From NCBI GenBank assembly GCA_021205715.1, contig JAJPXA010000104.1, positions 1 through 6,486 of the forward strand: 6,486 nt of DNA. The letters are read 5' to 3'. How positions within the stretch are numbered: position 1 is the first letter of the stretch; each line of letters begins with the position of its first letter. Positions 1 through 6,486 of this stretch are shown here, one piece after another. The DNA is from Bacillota bacterium (GTDB lineage Bacteria > Bacillota > Clostridia > UBA1381). Under the pieces are notes generated by a model. It had not been told where the DNA came from. It searched no databases and worked only from the letters and a program-made list of their open reading frames with translations. Both the position numbers and the translations under genes were made by a program.

Positions 1-1
1 A

Positions 2-829
2 ATAATAGGATGTATAGCAATAGCGGCGCTCAGCGCGTCGGTAATGGCGTCGTGCGGCGGCGCCGGCACACAGGACACGGCCGGCTCGGATGTTTCCGGA
101 ACGGTCGAGATGAACGGCTCCACCTCAATGCAGAAGCTCGTCGAGGCGGCTTGCGAGGTATTTAACGAGCAGAACCCGACAATAACCGCATCCGCGCAGT
201 TCACCGGCTCGGGCGCCGGAATACAGGCGGTAATCGACGGCACGGCGGACATCGGCAACGCTTCGAGAGCGTTAAAGGACGAGGAAAAAGCGGAAGGACT
301 TGTCGAGAACATCGTGGCGCTTGACGGCATCGCGGTTATAACCAACAAGAACGTAACGGCGTCGGATTTAACCAACGAGCAGCTCGCGGCAATTTATACC
401 GGCGAAACGTCTGATTGGTCGGCGGTAGGCGGTGACAGCGGACAGATAGTCGTTATCGGACGCGAGAGCGGCTCGGGCACAAGGGACGCGTTTGAGGAAA
501 TGTTAGACATCGCCGATAACTGCGCGTATTCGCAGGAGCTTGACTCAACCGGCGCGGTATTAACCACAGTCGCGTCGACGCCCAACGCCGTAGGCTATGT
601 TTCGCTCGACGTCCTTGACGACAGCGTGAACGTTTTAACAATAAACGGCATCGAGGCGACGGCGGAGAACATAAAGGCGGGCGATTACACGCTTCAAAGA
701 CCGTTTGTAATGGCGACAAAGGGCGAAATATCCGAGCAAAGCGCAGCGGTTCAAAAGTGGTTTGAGTTCCTTGACAGTGAGGACGGTCAAGCGGTAATAG
801 CGAACGCGGGCTTGATTTCCGCGAAATAA
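2..829 (+). CDS. pstS: Phosphate ABC transporter substrate-binding lipoprotein PstS (5' end outside window)
   Basis: Periplasm-side (here membrane-anchored) phosphate receptor of the Pst importer. The reading frame is open from base 2, so the start codon lies upstream; 275 residues are visible. Visible residues 1-17 are a hydrophobic signal-peptide core followed by VMAS-C, a lipobox-like site with Cys18 (bases 53-55) as the probable lipidated residue. The ATG at 44 is inside this signal and is therefore not the true start. Phosphate-binding loops typical of PstS are present: NGSTSM (38-43), TGSGAGIQAV (68-77), ADIGNASR (82-89, with Asp83) and GRESGSGTRDAF (153-164). The length fits compact Firmicute PstS proteins. 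It is the first gene of the pst cluster, with pstC starting 15 bases after its stop. The promoter and any PhoB site would be upstream and unseen. Confidence in the family is very high; only the 5' end is missing. Confidence 0.96.
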   Translation: MIGCIAIAALSASVMASCGGAGTQDTAGSDVSGTVEMNGSTSMQKLVEAACEVFNEQNPTITASAQFTGSGAGIQAVIDGTADIGNASRALKDEEKAEGLVENIVALDGIAVITNKNVTASDLTNEQLAAIYTGETSDWSAVGGDSGQIVVIGRESGSGTRDAFEEMLDIADNCAYSQELDSTGAVLTTVASTPNAVGYVSLDVLDDSVNVLTINGIEATAENIKAGDYTLQRPFVMATKGEISEQSAAVQKWFEFLDSEDGQAVIANAGLISAK

Positions 830-844
830 AAAGAGGTCGGCTGT

Positions 845-1747
845 ATGAGCAAAAGTAAAAATAAAGTCGAAAGAATTATGTCGTATATATTCTTCATATG
901 CGGCATAGTCGCTATCGCGGCGGTATTCGCGATAACGATATATATGATTGCGTCGGGCGTTCCGGCAATAAGCCAAATCGGTCTTAAGGAAATGCTCTTT
1001 TCAACCGAGTGGGCGCCGACGGCGGCGGATCCGAAATACGGAATTTTATACATAATACTGACATCCATAGTCGGAACAACGCTCGCTATAATAATAGGCG
1101 TGCCTATCGCGGTCTTGACGGCGGTGTTCCTTTCGGAAATCGCGCCTAAGCCGCTCGCGAAGGTGGTAAAGCCGGCAGTTGAACTTTTGGCGGGTATCCC
1201 CTCGGTTGTATACGGACTTTTGGGAATACTTATAATAAAGCCGATTATTTATAAGATAGAGCTGCTTGTTTTCGCGGGCGATACCGGTCATCAAATGACG
1301 GGCGGCGCAAATTTAATATCAGCAGTGCTGGTTCTCGCGGTTATGATATTGCCGACGGTAATAAACGTATCGCAGACTTCACTGCAGGCGGTGCCAAAGC
1401 ACTTAAGAAGCAGCTCGTATGCCTTGGGCGCAACGAAAATTTACACCGTCTTTAAAGTGGTAATCCCATCCGCAAAATCGGGTATAATAACCGCTATAGT
1501 TATGGGGGTAGGCAGAGCCATAGGCGAGGCGATGGCGATAACGATGGTCGCGGGAAACAGCGTAAATCTGCCGCTTCCGTTTAACTCGGTAAGATTTTTA
1601 ACGACCGGAATCGTGTCGGAAATGTCCTATTCGTCGGGACTCCACCGACAAGCGCTCTTTACGATAGGCTTGGTTCTGTTCGTGTTTATAATGCTTATCA
1701 ATGTAATATTGAACGTTACGTTAAAGAAAGCGGGTGACGACGAATGA
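845..1747 (+). CDS. pstC: Phosphate ABC transporter permease PstC
   Basis: First of two integral membrane subunits forming the phosphate channel. It has 300 residues, normal for PstC. The ATG start is supported by AAGAGG at 831-836 with an 8-base spacer. Hydrophobic segments fit six membrane helices at about 12-36, 66-97, 112-133, 154-175, 213-236 and 271-294. The family segment ELLAGIPSVVYGLLG (113-127) is present. A cytoplasmic EAA-type coupling loop, about residues 178-215 (LGATKIYTVFKVVIPSAKSG at 194-213), should contact PstB. It is followed by the conserved GRAIGEAMA (223-231). PstC is told from PstA by gene order (straight after pstS) and by the N-terminal segment FSTEWAP before helix 2. 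Its stop codon overlaps the pstA start (ATGA, 1744-1747), suggesting coupled translation. Nothing looks truncated. Confidence 0.96.
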   Translation: MSKSKNKVERIMSYIFFICGIVAIAAVFAITIYMIASGVPAISQIGLKEMLFSTEWAPTAADPKYGILYIILTSIVGTTLAIIIGVPIAVLTAVFLSEIAPKPLAKVVKPAVELLAGIPSVVYGLLGILIIKPIIYKIELLVFAGDTGHQMTGGANLISAVLVLAVMILPTVINVSQTSLQAVPKHLRSSSYALGATKIYTVFKVVIPSAKSGIITAIVMGVGRAIGEAMAITMVAGNSVNLPLPFNSVRFLTTGIVSEMSYSSGLHRQALFTIGLVLFVFIMLINVILNVTLKKAGDDE

Positions 1748-2616
1748 CGCTTTACAAGAAGAAGAAACGACCCGCGGATATGCTCCTTTTGGGACTGGTG
1801 TATTTTGCGGGCGCGTTTACGGCGCTTCTGCTTTTGGGAATTATAGTATATGTCGCGGCAAGGGGCATAGGCAGTATAGACTGGACGTTTTTGTCGACGG
1901 TAAAAAGCGTCGCGAAGGGCACCTACGGCATTTTGGGATATATGGTGAACACGCTGTATATAATTATAATAACGCTCGTAATCGCGACACCGATAGGCAT
2001 AGGCGCGGCGGTCTATCTTTGCGAATATGCGAAGCCGGGAAAAATTGTGTCTTTTATCGAGTTCGCGACCGAAACGCTTTCGGGCATACCGTCGATAATA
2101 TTCGGCTTGTTCGGTATGGCGTTTTTCGGAGTAAGCTGTCATCTGGGCTTTTCGATACTCTGCGGCTCGCTCACGCTTACGATAATGATTCTTCCGATAA
2201 TTATAAGAACCACTCAGGAAGCGATAAAAACGGTGCCGGAAAGCTACCGTCAGGGCGCGTTGGGACTCGGCGCCGAAAAATGGCATATTATAAGAACGAT
2301 AGTCATTCCCTCTGCACTCCCGGGCATAGTAACGGCGGTAATTTTGGCAGTGGGCAGAATTGTGGGTGAATCGGCGGCATTGCTCTTTACCGCCGGAAGC
2401 AGCTATATCCTGCCGAAAACGCTCGCGTCCGTGTTCCCGCACATATTGGAATCGGGCGGAACAATGACGATAGGCTTGTATCTCGAAATGAGCGAGGGCA
2501 ACAACGACAACGCGTTCGGCATAGCGCTTATACTCATCATTCTTGTGCTGGGCATAAACGCGCTCACGAAGCTGATAAGCGGAAAATTGTCAAAGAAGCA
2601 GGGAAGCCAAGAATAA
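1744..2616 (+). CDS. pstA: Phosphate ABC transporter permease PstA
   Basis: Second membrane subunit of the phosphate channel, partner of PstC. It has 290 residues with six probable helices at about 13-38, 62-92, 112-131, 137-155, 191-214 and 258-279. The N-terminus is basic (YKKKKRP), consistent with a cytoplasmic start. Conserved PstA elements include ETLSGIPSIIFGLFG (110-124), the EAA coupling loop with GLGAEKWHIIRTIVIPSALP (174-193) and GRIVGESAALL (204-214). The start ATG overlaps the pstC stop by four bases. GGTGA at 1733-1737, inside the end of pstC, gives a 6-base-spaced ribosome binding site, so translation is probably coupled. It is followed by a 57-base AT-rich gap before pstB in which I see no terminator. 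Confidence 0.95.
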   Translation: MTLYKKKKRPADMLLLGLVYFAGAFTALLLLGIIVYVAARGIGSIDWTFLSTVKSVAKGTYGILGYMVNTLYIIIITLVIATPIGIGAAVYLCEYAKPGKIVSFIEFATETLSGIPSIIFGLFGMAFFGVSCHLGFSILCGSLTLTIMILPIIIRTTQEAIKTVPESYRQGALGLGAEKWHIIRTIVIPSALPGIVTAVILAVGRIVGESAALLFTAGSSYILPKTLASVFPHILESGGTMTIGLYLEMSEGNNDNAFGIALILIILVLGINALTKLISGKLSKKQGSQE

Positions 2617-2657
2617 AACGATCTAACTAAAATAAATCGGAAACGATAATAATTGCT

Positions 2658-2665
2658 GAGAAAGG
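2658..2665 (+). promoter_or_regulatory. Ribosome binding site that fixes the pstB start
   Basis: GAGAAAGG lies 8 bases before the ATG at 2674. An in-frame TTG at 2653 lies upstream of this site, so using it would place the site inside the gene. The ATG at 2674 is therefore the better start. Confidence 0.75.
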
Positions 2666-2673
2666 TATTTAAA

Positions 2674-3465
2674 ATGTCGGAAACTACAATACAAGCAGTC
2701 AAGCCGGCGGAAAAAATCACGACCAAAAATCTTAATTTGTATTACAACGGCGGAGCGCATCACGCGCTCAAGAACGTCAGCCTGCCGATATACGAAAATA
2801 AGATTACGGCGATGATAGGCCCGTCCGGCTGCGGAAAATCAACATATTTGAAAACGCTCAACCGTATGAACGATTTAATAGACGGCGTTAAGATAGACGG
2901 AACCGTTCTTTTGGACGGCGAGGATATATTCGATAAGCGGGTTGACGTTACAATGCTCAGGAAGCGCGTGGGAATGGTGTTTCAGCAACCGAACCCGTTC
3001 CCGATGAGCGTGTATGACAATATCGCCTACGGACCCCGCCTCCACGGAATACATAAGCGATCGGAGCTTGACGAGATAGTCGAAACGAGCTTAAAGCAGG
3101 CGGCAATATGGGACGAATTAAAGGACAGACTGAAAAAGAACGCATTGGGACTTTCGGGAGGACAGCAGCAAAGACTCTGCATAGCGCGCGCTCTCGCGGT
3201 CGAGCCGGAGGTTCTCTTAATGGATGAGCCGACCTCCGCGCTCGACCCCATATCCACTCTTAAAATAGAGGATTTGATGGATGAGCTGAAAAAGAAATAC
3301 ACCGTCGCGATTGTAACGCACAATATGCAGCAGGCGGCAAGAATAGCCGATTACACCGCGTTCTTCCTTGTCGGTGAGATGATTGAGTTCGACAAAACCC
3401 AAAAGCTGTTCTCCTATCCGAACGACAAGAGAACAGAGGACTATATAACCGGCAGATTCGGCTAA
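2674..3465 (+). CDS. pstB: Phosphate ABC transporter ATP-binding protein PstB
   Basis: Cytoplasmic ATPase that powers phosphate import through PstC-PstA. From the ATG at 2674 it is 263 residues, a typical PstB length. A TTG start at 2653 would add seven residues but sits before the ribosome binding site. All ABC motifs are intact: Walker A GPSGCGKST (49-57), Q-loop VFQQPNPFPMSVYDNIAYG (102-120, a PstB hallmark), signature LSGGQQQR (160-167), Walker B LLMDEP (181-186), D-loop SALD (188-191) and switch His216 in THNMQQA. The ending, with FSYPNDKRTEDYITGRFG, is characteristic of PstB and separates it from other ABC ATPases. It sits 22 bases before phoU and is probably in the same transcript. Only one pstB copy is in the window, unlike Bacillus subtilis, which has two. 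Confidence 0.97.
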   Translation: MSETTIQAVKPAEKITTKNLNLYYNGGAHHALKNVSLPIYENKITAMIGPSGCGKSTYLKTLNRMNDLIDGVKIDGTVLLDGEDIFDKRVDVTMLRKRVGMVFQQPNPFPMSVYDNIAYGPRLHGIHKRSELDEIVETSLKQAAIWDELKDRLKKNALGLSGGQQQRLCIARALAVEPEVLLMDEPTSALDPISTLKIEDLMDELKKKYTVAIVTHNMQQAARIADYTAFFLVGEMIEFDKTQKLFSYPNDKRTEDYITGRFG

Positions 3466-3487
3466 AAAATAAAGAGAGGATTCAAAA

Positions 3488-4129
3488 ATGAGAAATAGAT
3501 TTGACCGTCAGCTTGTGAAGCTGAATGAGAGCCTGATACAGATGGGTATGCTTGTCGAGGAGGCGATTGCCGGCGCGGTGGGGCTTGTCGTTGAAGGCAA
3601 TATGGAAAACGCCGAAAAGGTTATCGCGGATAACGAGGAGATAAAGGATAAGGAGCGCGAGATAGAGCGCCTTTGTATGAAAATGCTTTTGCAGCAGCAG
3701 CCGGTGGCAAGCGATTTGAGAAAGATTTCCTCCGCGCTTAAAATGATAACCGATTTGGAGCGAATGGGCAACCAAGCCGCGGACATATGCGAAATTTCCG
3801 TTAAGATGTACGTCACCAAGAATTATATCCCGCCGCAGATTAAGGAAATGGCGAGCGAGGTAATATATATGGTAAATTCCGCTGTCGAGGCTTACGTTAA
3901 AAACGACTGCGACCTGGCGGTTGAGGTGATAGAGTACGACAATAAGGTTGACGCTTTGTTTAACTCAACCAAAGCGGAGCTTGTACAGCGCATCAGCGAC
4001 AACGCCGAGGGCAGCGACGAGTCGATTGACATATTGATGATTGCCAAATACCTCGAAAAAATCGGCGATCACGCGGTAAATACCGCCGATTGGGTGGTAT
4101 TCTCGATAAAGGGCATACACGTCGATTAA
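3488..4129 (+). CDS. phoU: Phosphate signalling/transport regulator PhoU
   Basis: Cytoplasmic helical protein that links Pst transporter activity to the Pho two-component system and limits phosphate uptake. It has 213 residues, close to the usual 215-240. AGAGAGGA (3473-3480) is 7 bases before the ATG. The protein contains two PhoU repeats of helical bundle, about residues 1-105 and 110-213. Each repeat carries the metal-site region: DLERMGNQAADI (89-100) in repeat 1 and YLEKIGDHAVNTADW (188-202) in repeat 2. Repeat 2 matches the family E-x-x-x-D pattern (Glu190, Asp194); repeat 1 reads E-x-x-x-N (Glu91, Asn95) with Asp99 further on. The conserved MLLQQQPVASDLRKI (66-80) is a strong family marker. 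Position directly after pstB confirms the assignment. The cognate PhoR/PhoB pair is not in view. Confidence 0.95.
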   Translation: MRNRFDRQLVKLNESLIQMGMLVEEAIAGAVGLVVEGNMENAEKVIADNEEIKDKEREIERLCMKMLLQQQPVASDLRKISSALKMITDLERMGNQAADICEISVKMYVTKNYIPPQIKEMASEVIYMVNSAVEAYVKNDCDLAVEVIEYDNKVDALFNSTKAELVQRISDNAEGSDESIDILMIAKYLEKIGDHAVNTADWVVFSIKGIHVD

Positions 4130-4150
4130 ATATCGGCGCTTGCTTTTAAT

Positions 4151-4208
4151 TTATTCTATATCCGTCCGCTCTTACATATTATGTAAGAGTGAACAAAATA
4201 TAGAATGA
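4151..4208. repeat. Nested inverted repeat between phoU and the M14 peptidase gene
   Basis: Two perfect 9-base inverted repeats lie one inside the other. Outer arms are ATTCTATAT (4153-4161) and ATATAGAAT (4198-4206). Inner arms are CTCTTACAT (4169-4177) and ATGTAAGAG (4181-4189), separated by ATT. As RNA the inner stem can extend to 11 pairs (4167-4177 with 4181-4191, one G-U). The outer stem can extend to 4151/4208 with one G-U. Between them is a 5/6-base internal loop. No T-run follows on either strand, so it is not a standard terminator. It could be an operator, an RNA processing or stability element at the end of the pst transcript, or a control hairpin for the next gene, whose ribosome binding site begins at its edge. 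The function is not known from sequence. Confidence 0.8.
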
Positions 4209-4213
4209 GGTGA
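4207..4213 (+). promoter_or_regulatory. Ribosome binding site for the M14 peptidase gene
   Basis: GAGGTGA, a near-perfect match to the anti-Shine-Dalgarno complement, lies 8 bases before the GTG at 4222. It overlaps the alternative in-frame GTG at 4210, which therefore cannot use it. Its first two bases lie in the outer stem of the adjacent inverted repeat, so folding could affect access. Confidence 0.65.
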
Positions 4214-4221
4214 AACGAGCG

Positions 4222-5088
4222 GTGTGCTATGATTATAAAAAACTGAACGAGGATATTAAAATACTTACTGAAAATTATAATTTCATCGAGCATTTCTCAA
4301 TAGGAAAAAGCGTTATGGAAAAGGATATACCGTGCCTTAAAATCGGCAGGGGAAACAAAAAGCTTCTGCTTGCCGGAGCGTATCACGGACTGGAATATCT
4401 GACATCCGCGTTTTTGATGAAATTTATATCGAATTATACGGTGATGTATATGACCGGAGGCGAATACTTCGGTTACGACATAAAGCGCCTGTTTGATAAG
4501 ACAACGCTGTACGTTCTGCCGATGGTGAACCCCGACGGCGTGGACATCGCCGTAAACGGCTTGGACATAACCAATCCGTACCACAGGCGGCTGATAAGCC
4601 TTGTCGGAATACACAGCTTCAATCATGTGTGGCAGGCGAACGCGCGGGGCGTCGACCTTAACCATAATTATGACGCGAAATGGAGTATGGTAGTCGACAA
4701 ACCGTCGCCGTCCCTTTACGGCGGCGAGGCGCCGGAATCCGAGCCGGAAACCAAGGCGGTCGCGGATTTTATAACCCGGGAGAATTTTGACACGATTTTG
4801 GCGTTTCATTCGCAGGGCAGGGAAATATACTATGATTTTGACGGAATGCGCGCTATGCGCTCGCGCGAGCTTGCCGAAAAAATGGCGGCGCAAAGCGGCT
4901 ATGTCGTATGCCGTCCCGAGGGCACCGCGACGTTTGGCGGATGCAAGGATTGGTTCATACAAAAATTCGGACGCGAGGGCTTCACGATAGAAATAGGCAG
5001 CGGCAAAAACCCCCTGCCGCTGAAAATGCTTGACGAGGTCTATGATGAAAACGCGAAAATGATATTGTGCGCGATGGAGGAAATCTGA
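4222..5088 (+). CDS. M14-family zinc carboxypeptidase, gamma-D-glutamyl-diamino acid endopeptidase-like
   Basis: Predicted zinc metallopeptidase, most like enzymes that cut gamma-D-Glu to diamino acid bonds in peptidoglycan stem peptides. From GTG 4222 it has 288 residues; an alternative GTG at 4210 adds four. There is no signal peptide, LysM or SH3 domain, so a cytoplasmic role in recycling imported muropeptides is the likeliest reading (inference). Zinc ligands are His55 and Glu58 (AGAYHGLE) and His196 (LAFHSQGREIYYDF). The catalytic Glu is Glu257 in FTIEIGSGKNPLP, with the NPLP ending of this subfamily. PMVNPDGVD (100-108) and ARGVDLNHNYDAKW (141-154) are further family landmarks. At the substrate-binding Asn-Arg pair of carboxypeptidase A, this protein has Asn147-His148. 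It follows phoU by 92 bases with no clear terminator between, so partial co-transcription is possible. The exact substrate is not proven; another small-peptide or amidase activity is possible. Confidence 0.85.
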   Translation: MCYDYKKLNEDIKILTENYNFIEHFSIGKSVMEKDIPCLKIGRGNKKLLLAGAYHGLEYLTSAFLMKFISNYTVMYMTGGEYFGYDIKRLFDKTTLYVLPMVNPDGVDIAVNGLDITNPYHRRLISLVGIHSFNHVWQANARGVDLNHNYDAKWSMVVDKPSPSLYGGEAPESEPETKAVADFITRENFDTILAFHSQGREIYYDFDGMRAMRSRELAEKMAAQSGYVVCRPEGTATFGGCKDWFIQKFGREGFTIEIGSGKNPLPLKMLDEVYDENAKMILCAMEEI

Positions 5089-5118
5089 AAACAATTCGGC
5101 ATATCTGCCGCCAATCAC

Positions 5119-5161
5119 AAAAAAAGCCTTGTTTTACAAAGAAGTAAAACAAGGCTTTTTT
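5119..5161. terminator. Bidirectional rho-independent terminator
   Basis: A perfect 12-base stem, GCCTTGTTTTAC (5126-5137) with its complement (5144-5155), encloses a 6-base AAAGAA loop. It is flanked by seven A's (5119-5125) and six T's (5156-5161), giving a T-tract on both strands. It lies between two convergent genes, 30 bases past the peptidase stop and 26 bases past the stop of the aldolase-family gene, and should end transcription from both sides. Confidence 0.95.
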
Positions 5162-5187
5162 CTTTTGTTTAACACATTAATTCGCGT

Positions 5188-6483
5188 TTATTTTACCAAA
5201 TGGAACGCGTCCTCTATCTCGCTTATTTCGTCGTCGTTTATCGCGACAAGCTCACCCAATTGACGCGACGCGATTATCGCCTTCGCGCTGTACTCCGTAA
5301 CCTCAAGACGGTCGTAAGCGTTTAACATACTGTCGCCGGTAACAATCACGCAGTCGTTTTTCACTATCGCGATAGGCGTGTTCTCCTTAAACACCTTTGC
5401 CGTTTCCGCCTCATTCGTGTAAATCGAGCCGAAATCAAGCTTCGGGATGTTGCGCATCAATATATAGCTTTCGGGTATGGTGCGTGAATCAAGCTCCGCG
5501 TCCGACACCGCGAATCCCATAACGCAGGGAGGATGCGCGATTATTATCGAGTTGATATGCGGATGCTGCTTATAAATCTCGCGGTGAAGCTCCACGCTCT
5601 TTGAGGGAATTTTCCCCATTTCTCTGTAATCACCGTCAATCTTCACTATATCCTGCGGCTCTATGTACTTTCTGTCTATCGCGTGCGGCGTTATAATAAA
5701 CGAGTCCCCGTCGATACGCTGCGAAATCGTGCCCTGCGTGCTTGTGAAAAGCTGCTGGTCGTATGCGCGCTTTACAAACTTGCACATATCGCGCCGCGCA
5801 ATCTTTTCCTCACTGCTTATGCTGTTTTCGACAACCTCGTTCATCGTCGTAAGCTGCTTCGCCTTGTACCAATTAATCTGCTCGTCCGTGAGCGACACGG
5901 TATTTGCGCCCATCTGACGCGCGTCAATCTCGAGTCTTGCGCAGAAATCAAGCGTTTCAAACGCCTTAAATGCGTCGAACATCGACGTCGACCCTACAAC
6001 CACGCCGTGATTCTCCAAAATAACCGTGTTGTAGCCCTTAACGAACTCGTCCGCGATTTTGTCGCCCAAATCGGCGCTGCCCGGCAGACCGTATTTCGCC
6101 ATACCGATATTACCGCACGAGAATTTCACGTTGGGTATCAAATTCGTGTCCGGCAGCTTTCTTACGATGCTGAACGCGACCAAAGCCGGCGGATGCGCGT
6201 GAAGCACGGCTTTCAAATCCGGACGTACCTTGTATATGTGCCTGTGGAACGGGTATTCCGACGACGGCTTGTGGTTTCCTATAATCGTGCCGTCCGGCTT
6301 TATGCACACCATATCGTCCCGCGTGAGATTTCCCTTGTCTATACTGCCCGGAGTTATCCATATATCGCCGTTGTCGTCCAAAATAGACAAATTTCCTCCC
6401 GACGTGGTCGTCATCCCGTAGCCGTAAATTCGCTCCATAACCATTACGAGCTGCTCGGCAGGGTGCAGCAGTTTCCAATCCAT
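5188..6483 (-). CDS. Tandem class II aldolase/adducin domain protein
   Basis: 431 residues made of two class II aldolase domains (family of L-fuculose-1-phosphate aldolase and ribulose-5-phosphate 4-epimerase), about 1-215 and 228-431. Domain 1 looks catalytic: phosphate/substrate loops SGGNLS (28-33) and TPGS (44-47), Glu76, the metal pair His95-x-His97 (LHAHPPA) and His159 (ENHG). Domain 2 keeps the fold signature: TQGTISQR (249-256), TPHA (265-268), Glu298 and His317 (IAHPP). It has Ile315 and Asp377 where the other two His ligands should be, so it is probably non-catalytic or altered. The sugar phosphate substrate cannot be told from sequence. The ATG at 6483 is followed by a normal family N-terminus, but only three bases upstream are visible, so no ribosome binding site can be checked and a slightly longer N-terminus is not excluded. 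It is convergent with the peptidase gene and functionally unrelated to pst as far as can be seen. Confidence 0.9.
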   Translation of the reverse strand: MDWKLLHPAEQLVMVMERIYGYGMTTTSGGNLSILDDNGDIWITPGSIDKGNLTRDDMVCIKPDGTIIGNHKPSSEYPFHRHIYKVRPDLKAVLHAHPPALVAFSIVRKLPDTNLIPNVKFSCGNIGMAKYGLPGSADLGDKIADEFVKGYNTVILENHGVVVGSTSMFDAFKAFETLDFCARLEIDARQMGANTVSLTDEQINWYKAKQLTTMNEVVENSISSEEKIARRDMCKFVKRAYDQQLFTSTQGTISQRIDGDSFIITPHAIDRKYIEPQDIVKIDGDYREMGKIPSKSVELHREIYKQHPHINSIIIAHPPCVMGFAVSDAELDSRTIPESYILMRNIPKLDFGSIYTNEAETAKVFKENTPIAIVKNDCVIVTGDSMLNAYDRLEVTEYSAKAIIASRQLGELVAINDDEISEIEDAFHLVK

Positions 6484-6486
6484 TTT

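Noticed and set aside
44..829. ATG at 44 as the real pstS start
   Set aside because: It would remove the signal-peptide core and leave the lipobox Cys at residue 4; the frame is open upstream to the window edge with a hydrophobic signal sequence.
1734..2369. Second + strand open frame (211 codons) overlapping pstA in another frame
   Set aside because: It is out of frame with pstA over its whole length and gives a low-complexity Arg/Tyr/Asn-rich product; pstA is unmistakable.
1627..2442. Long - strand open frame (271 codons) opposite pstC/pstA
   Set aside because: It lies antisense to two clear permease genes, its translation is rich in Arg/Tyr/His with no recognisable domain, and the codon bias of the + strand genes explains the absence of stops.
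2617..2673. Possible regulatory element or small gene in the pstA-pstB gap
   Set aside because: The gap is only 57 bases of AT-rich sequence with no hairpin, T-tract or open frame of note beyond the pstB ribosome binding site; a repeated AACGAT is too short to matter.
3470..3500. Terminator between pstB and phoU
   Set aside because: The A-rich stretch after the pstB stop has no stem, and the spacer mainly holds the phoU ribosome binding site.
4140..4206. Promoter for the peptidase gene within the spacer
   Set aside because: -10-like hexamers exist (TATTAT at 4177, TATAGA at 4199), but none has a good -35 element at 16-18 bases, and the AT-rich inverted repeats produce such matches by themselves.
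4297..5118. - strand open frame (273 codons) opposite the M14 peptidase
   Set aside because: It is a shadow of the peptidase gene; the peptidase shows intact zinc and catalytic motifs while this frame shows none.

Overview
The window looks like ordinary chromosome from a Gram-positive, clostridia-like Firmicute. This is inferred from the PstS lipoprotein signal, strong purine-rich ribosome binding sites, heavy use of both GCG (Ala) and ATA (Ile) codons, and a peptidase of a Firmicute-type M14 subfamily. I cannot name a genus. There are no RNA genes, mobile elements, CRISPR arrays or recombination sites that I can see.

Positions 2-4129 carry a complete-looking high-affinity phosphate uptake operon in the classic order pstS-pstC-pstA-pstB-phoU, all on the + strand. 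PstS is cut at its 5' end by the window edge, probably by only a few codons. PstS is the lipid-anchored phosphate-binding protein, PstC and PstA form the membrane channel, PstB is the ATPase, and PhoU couples transporter state to Pho signalling. pstC and pstA overlap by 4 bases, pstA and pstB are 57 bases apart, and pstB and phoU are 22 bases apart. No terminator lies inside the cluster. No PhoR/PhoB pair is in the window.

Positions 4130-4221 hold a short spacer dominated by a nested inverted repeat (4151-4208). It abuts the ribosome binding site of the next gene, a GTG-started cytoplasmic zinc peptidase of the M14 family (4222-5088). This peptidase resembles gamma-D-glutamyl-diamino acid endopeptidases that act on peptidoglycan peptides. 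The hairpin has no T-tract, so it is not a textbook terminator, and read-through from phoU into the peptidase gene is possible.

A strong bidirectional rho-independent terminator (5119-5161) separates the peptidase gene from a convergent - strand gene (6483-5188). That gene encodes a 431-residue protein with two tandem class II aldolase/adducin domains. The first domain keeps all metal ligands; the second has lost two of them. This is the most interesting protein-level observation. I see no convincing undescribed system here; the two points worth following are the nested palindrome after phoU and the degenerate second aldolase domain.
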